From Roseisolibacter sp. H3M3-2 (GTDB lineage Bacteria; Gemmatimonadota; Gemmatimonadetes; Gemmatimonadales; Gemmatimonadaceae): a stretch of DNA of 41,962 bases. The stretch covers positions 1 through 41,962 of the forward strand of contig NZ_JARGEK010000004.1 of the NCBI RefSeq assembly GCF_029211165.1. The letters run 5' to 3'. Below are positions 20,027 through 31,925 of the stretch, piece after piece (the stretch's first letter is position 1; each line of letters begins with the position of its first letter). A model generated the notes under the pieces. The model had not been told where the DNA came from and searched no databases. It saw only the letters and a list, made by a program, of their open reading frames with translations. The position numbers and the translations under genes were made by a program.

Positions 20027-20812
20027 TCAGTGCCCCGCGAGGGTGGAGGTCGGGGCGGTCGTGGAGGCGCCGGCCGGCGCGCCGGCCGACTGCTGCAGCG
20101 CGCTCGCCTCGAGCGCCTCGGCGGGGATCCCCTGCTCGGGCGCGGCCGGCTGCACCGCGCCGAAGAAGACGGCGAGCGGCACGACGGCGAAGCCGAGCGC
20201 CACGAGCCCGGCCAGCGCGGTGACGATCGGGCGCGCCGTCGGGCGGGCCGCCGGGCGGCTCAGCCCGAGCGTGCGCAGCGAGCTCCAGGCGCCGTGGAAC
20301 AGGTGCAGCGCCAGCGCGCCCATCGCGAGCACGTAGAACGCCGTGACCCACGGGATCTGGAAGCCCTTCACGACGTTGTTGTACACGTCGGTCGGGGAGT
20401 AGTCCGGGTAGATCGTGAGCGTCGTGAAGTGCAGGATGTGGAACACGATGAACGCCAGGAGCAGGAAGCCCCCCCAGCGGATCGTGCGCGACGCGAAGGT
20501 CGAGATCTGCGGCTCGTACTTCTGGTACCCCTGCCCCGAGGGCCGCGCCGCCTGCTTCTGCCGCGTCAGCTGCACCGCCGCGACCACGTGCAGGATGACG
20601 CTGGCGAGCAGCACCCCGCGCACCGCCCACAGCGCGCCGCCGACGGTGTGCTTGAGGAAGTAGCCGTACGCGTTGAGCTTGGCGGCGCTCTGGAAGACCT
20701 GGAGGTTGCCGACCATGTGGCCGACCACGAACCCGACGAGGATCAGCCCCGTCACGGCCATCACGACCTTCTTCCCGATCTGCGACTGCCAGAAGTTGCG
20801 AACGAGCTGCAT
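20027..20812 (-). CDS. sdhC: Succinate dehydrogenase cytochrome b558 subunit
   Basis: This membrane anchor of complex II binds haem b and quinone. The 261-residue protein has five predicted membrane helices in one polypeptide, so no sdhD is needed. Candidate haem ligands lie in successive helices: His32 (VVGHMVGN), His75 (VILHVVAAV), His125/128 (FHILHF) and His170/173 (LHLFHGAW). After the fifth helix, an Ala/Pro-rich tail of about 40 residues is unusual. The start is ATG 20812 ([10 protein letters not shown]). The frame open upstream is a shadow of mdh. No clear promoter is seen in the 40 nt between the mdh terminator and this start. Confidence 0.93.
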   Translation of the reverse strand: MQLVRNFWQSQIGKKVVMAVTGLILVGFVVGHMVGNLQVFQSAAKLNAYGYFLKHTVGGALWAVRGVLLASVILHVVAAVQLTRQKQAARPSGQGYQKYEPQISTFASRTIRWGGFLLLAFIVFHILHFTTLTIYPDYSPTDVYNNVVKGFQIPWVTAFYVLAMGALALHLFHGAWSSLRTLGLSRPAARPTARPIVTALAGLVALGFAVVPLAVFFGAVQPAAPEQGIPAEALEASALQQSAGAPAGASTTAPTSTLAGH

Positions 20813-20829
20813 CGCTTGGGTCCGGTGAC

Positions 20830-20852
20830 CCGCCGCGCGACGCGCGCGGCGG
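20830..20852 (-). promoter_or_regulatory. Leader stem-loop upstream of sdhC
   Basis: A 10-bp stem (20830-20839 with 20843-20852) with a 3-nt loop lies 17 nt before the sdhC start codon and directly after the mdh terminator. It may influence sdhC translation or mRNA 5'-end stability. No promoter elements are recognisable between it and the terminator. Confidence 0.35.
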
Positions 20853-20893
20853 TGAAGAAAACGCCGCGGGGCCCCTGGGGCGCCCCGCGGCGT
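20853..20893 (-). terminator. Intrinsic terminator of mdh
   Basis: A perfect 12-bp GC stem (20861-20872 with 20882-20893) with a 9-nt loop is followed on the minus strand by TTTTCTTC. This is the best-formed intrinsic terminator in the window. It lies 8 nt past the mdh stop and separates mdh from sdhCAB. Confidence 0.75.
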
Positions 20894-20901
20894 CGCTCGG
20901 C

Positions 20902-21831
20902 TCAGAGCTTGAGGGCGGCCATCGGGTCGCGCACCGCCTGCGCGCTGCTCTCCAGCGCCGCGCGCTCGGCGTCGGTGAGCGTCACCTCGATCACCTTCTG
21001 CAGCCCGCCCTTGCCGAGCTTGCAGGGCACGCCGAGGAAGAGCCCCGACATGCCGTACTCGCCCTCGAGCCACGCCGCGCACGGGAGGATGCGGCGCTGG
21101 TCGCGGACGATCGCCTCGACCATCTGCACCGCGCCCGCCGACGGCGCGTAGTACGCGGAGCCCGTCTTGAGGTGCTTCACGATCTCGGCGCCGCCGTTGC
21201 GCGTGCGGTCGACGATCGCGTCGAGCGTGGCGCGCTCCATCAGCTGCGTCACCGGGATGCCGCTCACGGTCGTGTAGCTGATCAGCGGGACCATCGTGTC
21301 GCCGTGGCCGCCGAGCACCATCGCCTGGATGTCGCGCACCGAGACGTCGAGCGCCTCGGCGAGGAAGGCGCGGTAGCGCGCCGTGTCGAGCACCCCGGCC
21401 ATGCCGATCACGCGCTCGCGCGGGAAGCCGGTGACCTGCTTCGCGACGTGGCACATCACGTCGAGCGGGTTCGACACGACGATCACGATCGCGTCGGGCG
21501 ACGTCGCCTTCACCTGCTCGCTCACCGACTTGACGATGCCGGCGTTCGTGTTGAGCAGGTCGTCGCGCGACATCCCCGGCTTGCGCGCGATGCCGGCGGT
21601 GATGACGACGATGTCGGAGCCGGCCGTCTCGTCGTAGCCGTTGCTGCCGACCACGCGCGAGTCGAAGCCCTCGATCGGCGCCGACTGCCACTGGTCGAGT
21701 CCCTTCCCCTGCGGGATCCCCTCCGCCACGTCGACCATGACGACGGTGCGGGCGAGCTCCTTCTCCGCGATGCGCTGCGCGGTCGTGGCGCCGACGTTTC
21801 CGGCGCCCACCACCGTGATCCTGTTGACCAT
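20902..21831 (-). CDS. mdh: Malate dehydrogenase (LDH-like type)
   Basis: This enzyme oxidises malate to oxaloacetate with NAD in the TCA cycle. The 309 residues show the Rossmann motif [12 protein letters not shown] (7-18), the acidic residue Asp34 at the end of beta-2 that favours NAD, and substrate arginines Arg83 (IARKPG) and Arg89. Asp150/Arg153 and the catalytic His176 ([10 protein letters not shown]) are also present. Arg at position 83 fits malate rather than lactate. I chose ATG 21831 because the family begins here ([11 protein letters not shown]); an ATG 69 nt upstream adds an unrelated leader. It appears to be a single-gene unit with its own promoter and terminator. Confidence 0.95.
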   Translation of the reverse strand: MVNRITVVGAGNVGATTAQRIAEKELARTVVMVDVAEGIPQGKGLDQWQSAPIEGFDSRVVGSNGYDETAGSDIVVITAGIARKPGMSRDDLLNTNAGIVKSVSEQVKATSPDAIVIVVSNPLDVMCHVAKQVTGFPRERVIGMAGVLDTARYRAFLAEALDVSVRDIQAMVLGGHGDTMVPLISYTTVSGIPVTQLMERATLDAIVDRTRNGGAEIVKHLKTGSAYYAPSAGAVQMVEAIVRDQRRILPCAAWLEGEYGMSGLFLGVPCKLGKGGLQKVIEVTLTDAERAALESSAQAVRDPMAALKL

Positions 21832-21871
21832 TGGGGTCGGGTTGCTGGAGTAAGTGGGTGAAAGCGACGGA

Positions 21872-21900
21872 AAGCTATCGGGCACGTCCGCGAGCGGCAA
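21872..21900 (-). promoter_or_regulatory. Predicted sigma70-type promoter of mdh
   Basis: TTGCCG (21900-21895) and TAGCTT (21877-21872) are separated by 17 nt on the minus strand. The start would be near 21865, giving a leader of about 34 nt. The site lies between moaA and mdh. Confidence 0.5.
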
Positions 21901-21929
21901 CGGAAGAGGCCGCGCCGTCGCCTACGCGA

Positions 21930-22967
21930 TCACCCGCCGACCTCCGAGAGCGCGCGCAGCCCGCCGGTGCGCCGCGCGAGCAGCGCGTGCTCGCGCGGCT
22001 TCCCCGCGAGCGCCTCGAGCAGCAGGGGGCGGAGCGGCGCGCCGGCGCGCAGCGCGTCGCGCAGCGGCACCTCGTGGTCGCCGTACAGGCAGGTGCGCAG
22101 CCGCCCGTCGGCCGTCAGCCGCACGCGGTTGCACGACCCGCAGTACGTGTGGGTCATCGGGGTGATGACGCCGACCGTCCCCGCAGCGTTGGAAAAGCGA
22201 TGGTACGCCGCCGGGCCGTTCCCGCGCGCGGGGCCCTCGGCGCGCTCCAGCGGACGCCCGATGGCGCGTCCGTGCGCCGCCAGCCGCGCCAGCAGCTCGT
22301 CGCTCGGCAGCACCAGCGCCAGCGGGTCCCGCCCCGCCGCCGCCTCGGCGTCGGCGAGCTCGCCCACCGGCATCAGCTCGATGAAGCGCACGTGGAACGG
22401 CCGCTCCACCGTGAGGGCGGCCAGCGCCTCCACCTCGTCGTCGTTGCGCCCGCGGATGACGACGACGTTGACCTTGACCGGCCCCAGCCCCGCGCGCTCC
22501 GCCGCGTCGAGCGCCGCCAGCGGGTCGAACGGTTCGCGCCGGCGGGCGAGCTCGGCGACCCGTTCGGGGCGCAGCGAGTCGACGCTCACGTTCACCCGGT
22601 CGAGCCCCGCGGCGCGCAGCGCCGGCGCCAGGGCGACGAGCCGCGTGCCGTTGGTCGACAGCGAGAGGTCGTCGAGGGTGCCGAGTGCCTTGAGGCGTGC
22701 GACCAGCTCCACGAGCCCGGGGCGGATCGTCGGCTCGCCGCCGGTGAGGCGCACGCGCCGCAGCCCGAGCGGCGCCAGCTCGCGCACCACGGCCACGATC
22801 TCGTCGTCGGTGAGCGTGTGCTCGCGCGGCAGCCACGGCAGCCCCGCCAGCGGCATGCAGTAGACGCAGCGGAAGTTGCAGCGGTCGGTGACCGAGACCC
22901 GGAGGTACTCGATCCGCCGCCCGTGCGCGTCGCGGAGCTCGGCCTCGGCGGCCGGGGCGTCGATCAT
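21930..22967 (-). CDS. moaA: GTP 3',8-cyclase (MoaA), molybdenum cofactor biosynthesis
   Basis: This radical SAM enzyme cyclises GTP in the first step of molybdopterin synthesis. The N-terminal cluster is Cys30, 34 and 37 (CNFRCVYC); the C-terminal cluster that binds substrate is Cys276, 279 and 293 (CGSCNRVRL and RTC). The chain ends in the required Gly-Gly (344-345). The start ATG 22967 overlaps the moaE stop as ATGA, and gives 345 residues, the usual length. It is third in the order moaD-moaE-moaA. Confidence 0.96.
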   Translation of the reverse strand: MIDAPAAEAELRDAHGRRIEYLRVSVTDRCNFRCVYCMPLAGLPWLPREHTLTDDEIVAVVRELAPLGLRRVRLTGGEPTIRPGLVELVARLKALGTLDDLSLSTNGTRLVALAPALRAAGLDRVNVSVDSLRPERVAELARRREPFDPLAALDAAERAGLGPVKVNVVVIRGRNDDEVEALAALTVERPFHVRFIELMPVGELADAEAAAGRDPLALVLPSDELLARLAAHGRAIGRPLERAEGPARGNGPAAYHRFSNAAGTVGVITPMTHTYCGSCNRVRLTADGRLRTCLYGDHEVPLRDALRAGAPLRPLLLEALAGKPREHALLARRTGGLRALSEVGG

Positions 22968-23419
22968 CCGACGGGTGCCGGGGCCGGCACGGCCGCGCCG
23001 CTGCCGGCGTCCACCCACTCGCGCGTGCCGTCGGCGTAGTGCTCGCGCTTCCAGATCGGCACCCGCGTCTTGATCGCCTCGATCGCGAAGCGGCAGGCGT
23101 CGAACGCCTGCGCGCGGTGCGGGTGCGTGACGGCGATGCCGACGCTCAGCTCCCCGACGCCCAGCGTCCCGATGCGGTGCGCGACCGCCACCCGCGCCCC
23201 GGGCCAGCGCGCCTCGGCCTCGCCGGCGATCGCCGCCAGCTCGGCGGCGGCCATGGGCTCGTAGGCGGCGTAGTCGATGCCGAGGACGGCGCGCCCGACG
23301 TTCGTGTCGCGCACCGCGCCGAAGAAGGCGGCCTGCGCGCCGGCGGCGTCGTGCGCGACGCGCGCCAGCAGCGCCGCCGGCTCGATCGGGTCGCGCACCA
23401 GGACGCCGTCGCCGCTCAT
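22964..23419 (-). CDS. moaE: Molybdopterin synthase catalytic subunit (MoaE)
   Basis: This subunit transfers sulfur from MoaD to precursor Z to make molybdopterin. The 151 residues contain the active-site lysines Lys117 and Lys124 in AIEAIKTRVPIWKRE, and the conserved ending segment W-V before a variable Ala/Pro-rich tail. Both ends overlap neighbours as ATGA, so MoaD, MoaE and MoaA are probably made in a coupled fashion, matching the stoichiometric MoaD-MoaE complex. Confidence 0.95.
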   Translation of the reverse strand: MSGDGVLVRDPIEPAALLARVAHDAAGAQAAFFGAVRDTNVGRAVLGIDYAAYEPMAAAELAAIAGEAEARWPGARVAVAHRIGTLGVGELSVGIAVTHPHRAQAFDACRFAIEAIKTRVPIWKREHYADGTREWVDAGSGAAVPAPAPVG

Positions 23420-23658
23420 CCGCCGGCCACGGGCGGGAGGAACGCGACCTCGTCGCCGTCGCGCAGCGCGGTCGCGGCCGTGGCCCAGCGCTGGTTCACG
23501 GCGAGCATCGGCGCGGGGGGAAGCCGCTGCGCGCCCGGGCGCTCGCGCAGCGCGGCGAGGGCGTCGGCCGCGGTGGCGCCGGCGGGGAGCTCGAGGGCCA
23601 CCGGGCCCGGGCCGAGCGCGTCGGCATAAGAGGCGAAGAGCAGCACACTTACGCGCAT
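23416..23658 (-). CDS. moaD: Molybdopterin synthase sulfur carrier subunit (MoaD)
   Basis: This is a ubiquitin-fold sulfur carrier of 80 residues ending in Gly-Gly (VAGG), the site that is adenylated and thiocarboxylated. The start MRVSVLLFASYADALG matches the family; frames upstream belong to intergenic sequence. It begins close after a hairpin that probably ends the HU transcript, so its own promoter must lie within or before that hairpin. None is obvious. No moaB, moaC, moeA or mobA is in the window. Confidence 0.93.
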   Translation of the reverse strand: MRVSVLLFASYADALGPGPVALELPAGATAADALAALRERPGAQRLPPAPMLAVNQRWATAATALRDGDEVAFLPPVAGG

Positions 23659-23662
23659 GGCC

Positions 23663-23702
23663 GGAAAATAATCACGGTCCCGCGCGCGTGCGCGGGACCG
23701 TG
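23663..23702 (-). terminator. Terminator between the HU gene and moaD
   Basis: A 13-bp perfect stem (23673-23685 with 23690-23702) with a 4-nt loop is followed on the minus strand by ATTATTTTCC. It lies about 50 nt past the HU stop and ends just before the moaD start codon. Confidence 0.7.
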
Positions 23703-23751
23703 GGGGCGGCCGGCGGACCGGCCGGTCAGGCGGCGGGGCGCCGCCCACGCC

Positions 23752-24114
23752 TCACTCGGCGATCGACTCGTGCTCGTGCTCGTAGTCGTGCAGGTCGCTG
23801 TCGTGCAGCTCGCTGATGTCGACGCCGGCCACCAGCGCGCGCAGCTCCTTGGACGGCTTGAACACCGGGACGGGGCGGGCCGAGACCTCGACCGGCGAGC
23901 CCGTCCGGGGGTTGCGCGCCATGCGCGTCTTGCGCTGGCGGATCTTGAAGGTGCCGAAGCCGCGCACCTCGATGTTGCGCTGCTCGTGGAGCGCGTCCTT
24001 GATGGCCTCGAGGAACGAGTCCACGACCCGCGCGCAGTCCTTCTTGGAGATGGTCGGCCCGGCGGTGCGGGCCATGGCGGCGGTCACGCGCTCGACCAGA
24101 TCAGCTTTGGTCAT
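23752..24114 (-). CDS. HU/IHF-family DNA-binding protein with acidic His-rich tail
   Basis: This is a nucleoid protein that bends DNA as a dimer. The core of about 95 residues has the family features GFGTFKIRQRKTRMARNPRTG (52-72), including the beta-arm with proline, and PVFKPSKELRALV. Beyond it, residues 98-120 form an extra acidic tail with His104, 109, 113 and 115 (ELHDSDLHDYEHEHESIAE), absent from E. coli HU. The gene has the strongest promoter in the window and a terminator, so it is a monocistronic, probably highly expressed unit. No ribosome-binding site is visible; the leader carries CCTCCC just before the ATG instead. It could be called HU or IHF-like; the sequence alone does not settle this. 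Confidence 0.93.
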   Translation of the reverse strand: MTKADLVERVTAAMARTAGPTISKKDCARVVDSFLEAIKDALHEQRNIEVRGFGTFKIRQRKTRMARNPRTGSPVEVSARPVPVFKPSKELRALVAGVDISELHDSDLHDYEHEHESIAE

Positions 24115-24183
24115 TGGGAGGAACTCGAATCTGACCCTTCCACGCGCGCGCGACGGGCGCCGGTGACGCGTGCTCTGCCAGCT

Positions 24184-24212
24184 ATGTTAGGAGCTTACTT
24201 GTTGTGTGTCAA
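24184..24212 (-). promoter_or_regulatory. Strong sigma70-type promoter of the HU gene
   Basis: A perfect TTGACA -35 (24212-24207) and TAACAT -10 (24189-24184) are separated by 17 nt, in an AT-rich island directly after the carA stop. The start would be near 24177, giving a leader of about 63 nt. Confidence 0.75.
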
Positions 24213-24221
24213 CCGCTTGGC

Positions 24222-25340
24222 TCACTTCTGCCCGCTACCGCCGCGGGCCCGGACGGTGTCCAGGAAGCGGTTGAACAGCGGCCGTCCGTCGTGCGGCCCC
24301 GGGGCGGCCTCGGGGTGATACTGGACCCCGAAGATCGGCAGCTCGCGGTGCGCCAGCCCCTCGATCGAACCGTCGTTGAGGTTCACGTGGGTGACGGCGA
24401 GCTCGGGCACCCCCTCCACCCCCTCGGCGGTCCCGGCGACCGCGAAGCCGTGGTTCTGCGAGGTGATCAGGACGTGGCCGCTCTCGACGTCCTGCACCGG
24501 GTGATTCCCGCCCCGGTGGCCGTACGGCATCTTCTCGGTCCGGCCGCCGAACGTCAGCCCGAGCAGCTGGTGCCCGAGGCAGATCCCGAACATCGGCACC
24601 TTCTCGGCGGCGAGCGCGCGGATGTTGTCGGGGGCGTAGCTGACCGCGGCCGGGTCGCCCGGGCCGTTGGAGAGGAAGACGCCGTCGGGCGCGTGCTTCA
24701 TGACCTCGGCGGCCGGCGTGTCCGACGGCACCACGGTCACCCGGCACCCGTGCTCCTCGAACAGGCGCAGGATGTTGCGCTTGATCCCGAAGTCGTAGGC
24801 GACGATGTGGTGCGGCGCGGAGGCGTCGCCCCAGGTGTAGGGCTCCTTCGTCGAGACGACCGTGGCGAGGTCGAGCCCCTCCATCGGCGGGCAGGCGTCG
24901 AGCGCCGCCAGCGCCTCGGCCGACGGCGTGTCGCCGGGGGCGACGACGCCGCGCATCACGCCGGCCGTGCGCAGGTGGCGCGTCAGGCGGCGGGTGTCGA
25001 CCTCGGTGAGGATCGGGATGCCGGCGCCGGTCAGCCAGCTCGCCAGGTCCCCGCTCGCCCGCCAGTTGGAGTGCACCGGCGAGATCTCGCGCACGACGAC
25101 GCCCGCGATCTGCGGCGCCCCCGACTCGGGGTCCTCGGCGTTGATGCCGTAGTTCCCGATCATCGGCGCGGTCATCACGACGAGCTGGCCGCGGTACGAG
25201 GGGTCGGTGAACACCTCCTGGTAGCCGGTCATGTTCGTGGTGAACACGACCTCGGCGACCGTGGGCGCGGAGGGACCGATCAGCTGGCCGCGAAAAAGGG
25301 TCCCGTCCTCGAGGAGGAGGAACCCTGGGGTGCTCTGCAC
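24222..25340 (-). CDS. carA: Carbamoyl-phosphate synthase small chain (CarA)
   Basis: This is the glutamine amidotransferase subunit that supplies ammonia to CarB for arginine and pyrimidine synthesis. The 372 residues have the N-terminal CarA domain (1-150) and a class I amidotransferase domain with nucleophile Cys254 (GICLGHQLLG) and His342/Glu344 (YHPEAAPGP). The start is GTG 25340; the family core begins within a few residues, so it is acceptable. carB is not adjacent and not in the window. It follows the secG stem-loop, and I see no separate promoter. Confidence 0.96.
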   Translation of the reverse strand: MQSTPGFLLLEDGTLFRGQLIGPSAPTVAEVVFTTNMTGYQEVFTDPSYRGQLVVMTAPMIGNYGINAEDPESGAPQIAGVVVREISPVHSNWRASGDLASWLTGAGIPILTEVDTRRLTRHLRTAGVMRGVVAPGDTPSAEALAALDACPPMEGLDLATVVSTKEPYTWGDASAPHHIVAYDFGIKRNILRLFEEHGCRVTVVPSDTPAAEVMKHAPDGVFLSNGPGDPAAVSYAPDNIRALAAEKVPMFGICLGHQLLGLTFGGRTEKMPYGHRGGNHPVQDVESGHVLITSQNHGFAVAGTAEGVEGVPELAVTHVNLNDGSIEGLAHRELPIFGVQYHPEAAPGPHDGRPLFNRFLDTVRARGGSGQK

Positions 25341-25372
25341 GGGCGGACGGGTGGGCGCGTGGAGAACGAGGG

Positions 25373-25398
25373 CCGCGGCGGCGGGTGGGCCGCCGCGG
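25373..25398 (-). terminator. Stem-loop after secG
   Basis: A 10-bp stem (25373-25382 with 25389-25398) with a 6-nt loop lies 6 nt after the secG stop. CCTCGTTCTCC follows, a poor U-tract, so partial read-through into carA is plausible. Confidence 0.45.
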
Positions 25399-25404
25399 CG
25401 CGGA

Positions 25405-25800
25405 TCACTTGGGCGCCGGGGCCGCGGGGGCCGGCGTCGGCGCGGCCGGCGTCGCCGGGACCGCCGGGGCGGCGCCCTGGGGCGCGGCGCCCTGCGCGGG
25501 CTGCGGCGGCGCGGCGGCGGGCGCGGTGCCGAACGAGCGGTCGAGGACCGACTCGGGGGCGCGCGAGCGCGAGCCCGCCAGCTGCAGGATGAACGACAGC
25601 CCGATGAAGATCCCGCCGGCCCACCAGCTGGTCTTGGTGAGCAGGTTCCCCGCCTGGCGGCTGCCGATCACCGACTCCGCCGCCGACGACGCGCCCCCGA
25701 AGCTAGCCGCGAGCCCGCCGCCCTTGCCCGACTGGAGCAGGATCGCGGCGACGAGCACCAGGGCGTCGAGGATCAGCAGGACGAAGAGGAACGTGTACAT
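25405..25800 (-). CDS. secG: Preprotein translocase subunit SecG
   Basis: This small membrane partner of SecYE assists protein export. The 131 residues have two hydrophobic segments (about 1-20 and 59-75) around the conserved QSGKGGGLAASFGG loop (23-36). After residue 85 the chain is an Ala/Pro/Gln low-complexity tail of about 45 residues, longer than the family core and likely cytoplasmic or disordered. It follows tpiA, a common gene order. A promoter is seen in the 115-bp gap upstream. Confidence 0.94.
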   Translation of the reverse strand: MYTFLFVLLILDALVLVAAILLQSGKGGGLAASFGGASSAAESVIGSRQAGNLLTKTSWWAGGIFIGLSFILQLAGSRSRAPESVLDRSFGTAPAAAPPQPAQGAAPQGAAPAVPATPAAPTPAPAAPAPK

Positions 25801-25860
25801 CGCGCGGCGGGGGTGGGCGGGAGGGGGCGCGGCGGGACCGTCGGCGCGCGCAAGCTCCGA

Positions 25861-25889
25861 ATATCACGGAACTTAGGCGCCGGGGTCAA
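25861..25889 (-). promoter_or_regulatory. Predicted sigma70-type promoter of secG
   Basis: TTGACC (25889-25884) and TGATAT (25866-25861) are separated by 17 nt on the minus strand between tpiA and secG. The start would be near 25854, giving a leader of about 54 nt. Confidence 0.6.
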
Positions 25890-25915
25890 GTGCCACGCCC
25901 GCCCCCGCCGCCCCC

Positions 25916-26665
<750 letters not shown>

Positions 26666-26675
26666 CGGCGGCCCC

Positions 26676-27872
26676 TCAGGCCGGGTCGAGGGCGGCGACG
26701 CCGGGAAGCTCCTTCCCCTCGAGGAACTCGAGGGACGCCCCGCCGCCGGTGGACACGTGCGTGACCTGCTGCTCCAGCCCCGCCTGCGCGATGGCGGCCG
26801 CGGAGTCGCCGCCGCCGACGATCGTGGTCGCGCCGCCCTTCGTCGCCTCGACGAGCGCGTGGGCGACGCCCAGCGTGCCGGCGTCGAACGGGGGCGTCTC
26901 GAAGACCCCCATCGGCCCGTTCCAGAGGACCGTCTTCGCGCCCCGCACGATCTCGGCGAAATGCCGCACGCTCTCCGGCCCGATGTCGAACATCGCCTGG
27001 TCGGCGGGGACGCGGTCGCGCGCGACCGCGCTCGTCGGCGCGTCGGCGCTCAGCGTCGGCGCCACGACGGCGTCGGTGGGGAGCACCAGCTTGTCCCCGC
27101 TCTTCGCGAGCAGCTCCTTCGCCAGCTCGACGCGGTCGGGCTCGACCAGCGACTTGCCGGTCTCCAGCCCCATCGCTTTGAAGAAGGTGTTGGCCATCGC
27201 GCCGCCGATCAGCATGCGGTCGACCTTCGGCAGGAGCGCGCTGATGACGTCGAGCTTCCCCGAGATCTTGGCGCCGCCGAGGATGGCCACGAAGGGGCGC
27301 TTCGGCTCGGCCAGCGCGCGGCCGAGGTACGCCAGCTCCTTCTCCATGAGCAGCCCGGCCACGGCGGGGCGCAGGTGGCGCGCGACGCCTTCGGTCGAGG
27401 CGTGGGCGCGGTGCGCCGCGCCAAAGGCGTCGTTCACGTACAGGTCGCCGAGCGTCGCCAGCTCGCGCGCCAGCGCGTCGTCGTTCGCCTCCTCGCCCGG
27501 GAGGAAGCGCGTGTTCTCGAGCAGCAGCACGGCGCCGGGCTCCAGCCGCTCGGCGGCCCCGCGCGCGTCGTCGCCGACGGTCGCCGCCGAGAACTCGACG
27601 TGCGTGCGCGGCATGAGCTCAGCGAGGCGCTCGGCGACCGGGCGCAGCGAGTACTTGGCCTCGGGCGCGCCCTTGGGGCGGCCCAGGTGGGACATGACGA
27701 TCACGCGCGCCCCGCGCGTCAGCAGCGTCTCGAGCGTCGGGATGGCGGCGCGGATGCGCGTGTCGTCGCCCACGCGCCCGTCCTCGAGCGGGACGTTGAA
27801 GTCGACGCGCACGAGCGCGCGGCGGCCGCGCAGCTCGTCGTCGCTCAGGTCGCGTACGGTTCGGGTGTTCAT
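26676..27872 (-). CDS. pgk: Phosphoglycerate kinase
   Basis: This enzyme makes ATP from 1,3-bisphosphoglycerate. The 398 residues have the usual length, with [11 protein letters not shown] (22-32), [18 protein letters not shown], the hinge region and the nucleotide-binding GGGDSAAAI near the C-terminus. ATG 27872 follows a strong hairpin after gap, so expression relative to gap may be lowered by partial termination. tpiA follows closely. Confidence 0.97.
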   Translation of the reverse strand: MNTRTVRDLSDDELRGRRALVRVDFNVPLEDGRVGDDTRIRAAIPTLETLLTRGARVIVMSHLGRPKGAPEAKYSLRPVAERLAELMPRTHVEFSAATVGDDARGAAERLEPGAVLLLENTRFLPGEEANDDALARELATLGDLYVNDAFGAAHRAHASTEGVARHLRPAVAGLLMEKELAYLGRALAEPKRPFVAILGGAKISGKLDVISALLPKVDRMLIGGAMANTFFKAMGLETGKSLVEPDRVELAKELLAKSGDKLVLPTDAVVAPTLSADAPTSAVARDRVPADQAMFDIGPESVRHFAEIVRGAKTVLWNGPMGVFETPPFDAGTLGVAHALVEATKGGATTIVGGGDSAAAIAQAGLEQQVTHVSTGGGASLEFLEGKELPGVAALDPA

Positions 27873-27888
27873 CGTCGAGGGGATGGGC

Positions 27889-27937
27889 GGAAACGCCGAC
27901 GGGGCGCGCCGGGAGTCCCCCGGCGCGCCCCGTCGGC
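27889..27937 (-). terminator. Hairpin between gap and pgk
   Basis: A perfect 19-bp stem (27895-27913 with 27919-27937) with a 5-nt loop starts 8 nt after the gap stop and is followed by GTTTCC on the minus strand. It is the longest stem in the window and probably gives partial or full termination after gap. Confidence 0.65.
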
Positions 27938-27945
27938 CGCGCCGG

Positions 27946-30740
<2,795 letters not shown>

Positions 30741-30757
<17 letters not shown>

Positions 30758-31241
30758 CCCGCGTCCCCGACGGCACCAGCCGGTCGAACGCCAGCCGGAT
30801 CTCGCGCTCCAGCTGCTCGTAGGTGACGCGGTAGCCGACGAGCGGACCGCCGAACGGGTCCTCGATGCTCTCCCGGCTCGCGCCGTGGCTCGCGAAGGTC
30901 GTGAGCAGGTGCGCCTTGGACGCGCCGCCCAGCTCGTGCACGCGCGCCAGGTGCCGGTCGCCCATCGCCAGGATGAGGTCCGCGGAGTCCACCATCTCGC
31001 GAGACAGCGGCCGCGCGCGGTGCTCGGCGAGGTCGAGCCCGTGCTCCATCGCGACCAGGATCGCGCCGTCGGAGGCGCCGAACTCCGGCATCGGGACGCC
31101 GGGCGGGAACGGGTTCGCCCCCGTCCCCGCGCTCTCGACGACGACGTCCGTCAGGCCACGCTCGCCGACGACGCGGCGCGCGATCCCCTCGGCCATCGCG
31201 CTCCGGCAGGTGTTCCCCGTGCAGACGAAGAGAATGCGCAT
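30741..31241 (-). CDS. Low-molecular-weight protein phosphatase (YwlE/Wzb family)
   Basis: The N-terminal P-loop CTGNTCR (Cys7-Arg13) and the C-terminal general acid in IEDPFGG (Asp128) identify the family, which removes phosphate from proteins. Thr11 in the loop and the DPFG motif resemble the arginine-phosphatase YwlE more than tyrosine phosphatases such as Wzb. That is a sequence hint, not proof. The 166 residues match the family length. Next to a TsaC/YrdC gene, as in Bacillus and many others, it is often encoded together but the link in function is unclear. Confidence 0.88.
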
Positions 31242-31253
31242 GCTCGTGATACC

Positions 31254-31925
31254 TCAGCAGTCGCCCACGAGGTCCGGCGCGCTCTCGCGGAGCACCGCCG
31301 CGGGAATCGCGCCGGGTCGGATGACGCGCGGATGACGTCCGGTGCAGTCGACGACGGTGGAGGGCGCCGACGGCGGGATCCGCCCCCCGTCCAGCACCCG
31401 CAAGATGCCCCGGTTTATCGCGTCCGGCCACTGGGCGACGATCTCCGACGCCGCCATCGCCGGCGGCACGCCGGGGCGGTTGGCGCTGGTCGAGGTGATC
31501 GCGTCGCCGATCGCGCGGATCATTCGCGACAGCCCCTCGTGCGGCGTCCAGCGCACCGCCACGCCCCCTTCGGGCCCGCGCAGCCGCGCCGGCACCCGCC
31601 GGTCGCCGCCGGGGAGCACGAGCGTCAGGGGCCCGGGCCAGTGGCGCGCCGCGAGCCGGGTCGCCGACGACGTCAGGTGCAGCCCGAGCCGGTCCAGCAT
31701 GTCGCTCCCCGCGACCAGCAGGAGGAACGGCTTGGAGGCCGGGCGCGACTTCATGCGCACCAGCGTCTCCACCGACTCGTGGTCGATCGCCGTGCCGAAG
31801 CCGTAGACCGTCTCGGTCGGGTAGCCGAGCACCCCGCCCGCCTCGAGGTGCGCGAGCGTGCCGCGGATCGACGCCGCGATCTCCTCGGGCGACCAGAACG
31901 GCACCGCGCTCGGCGCCGCGATCAT
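31254..31925 (-). CDS. tsaC: L-threonylcarbamoyladenylate synthase (TsaC/Sua5 family)
   Basis: This protein makes threonylcarbamoyl-AMP for the universal t6A37 modification of ANN-decoding tRNAs. The 223-residue product is a single YrdC-type domain. It shows PTETVYGFG (36-44), KSRP (59-62) and SKPFLLL for nucleotide and bicarbonate binding, and TSTSANRPG further on. There is no C-terminal Sua5 domain, so it is the short form. ATG 31925 overlaps the ispD stop as ATGA. Its partners tsaD, tsaB and tsaE are not in the window. Confidence 0.88.
   Translation of the reverse strand: MIAAPSAVPFWSPEEIAASIRGTLAHLEAGGVLGYPTETVYGFGTAIDHESVETLVRMKSRPASKPFLLLVAGSDMLDRLGLHLTSSATRLAARHWPGPLTLVLPGGDRRVPARLRGPEGGVAVRWTPHEGLSRMIRAIGDAITSTSANRPGVPPAMAASEIVAQWPDAINRGILRVLDGGRIPPSAPSTVVDCTGRHPRVIRPGAIPAAVLRESAPDLVGDC

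Noticed and set aside
20830-20893. Riboswitch upstream of sdhC
   Set aside because: The two hairpins are simple GC stems; the first is a terminator after mdh, and no conserved riboswitch core is visible.
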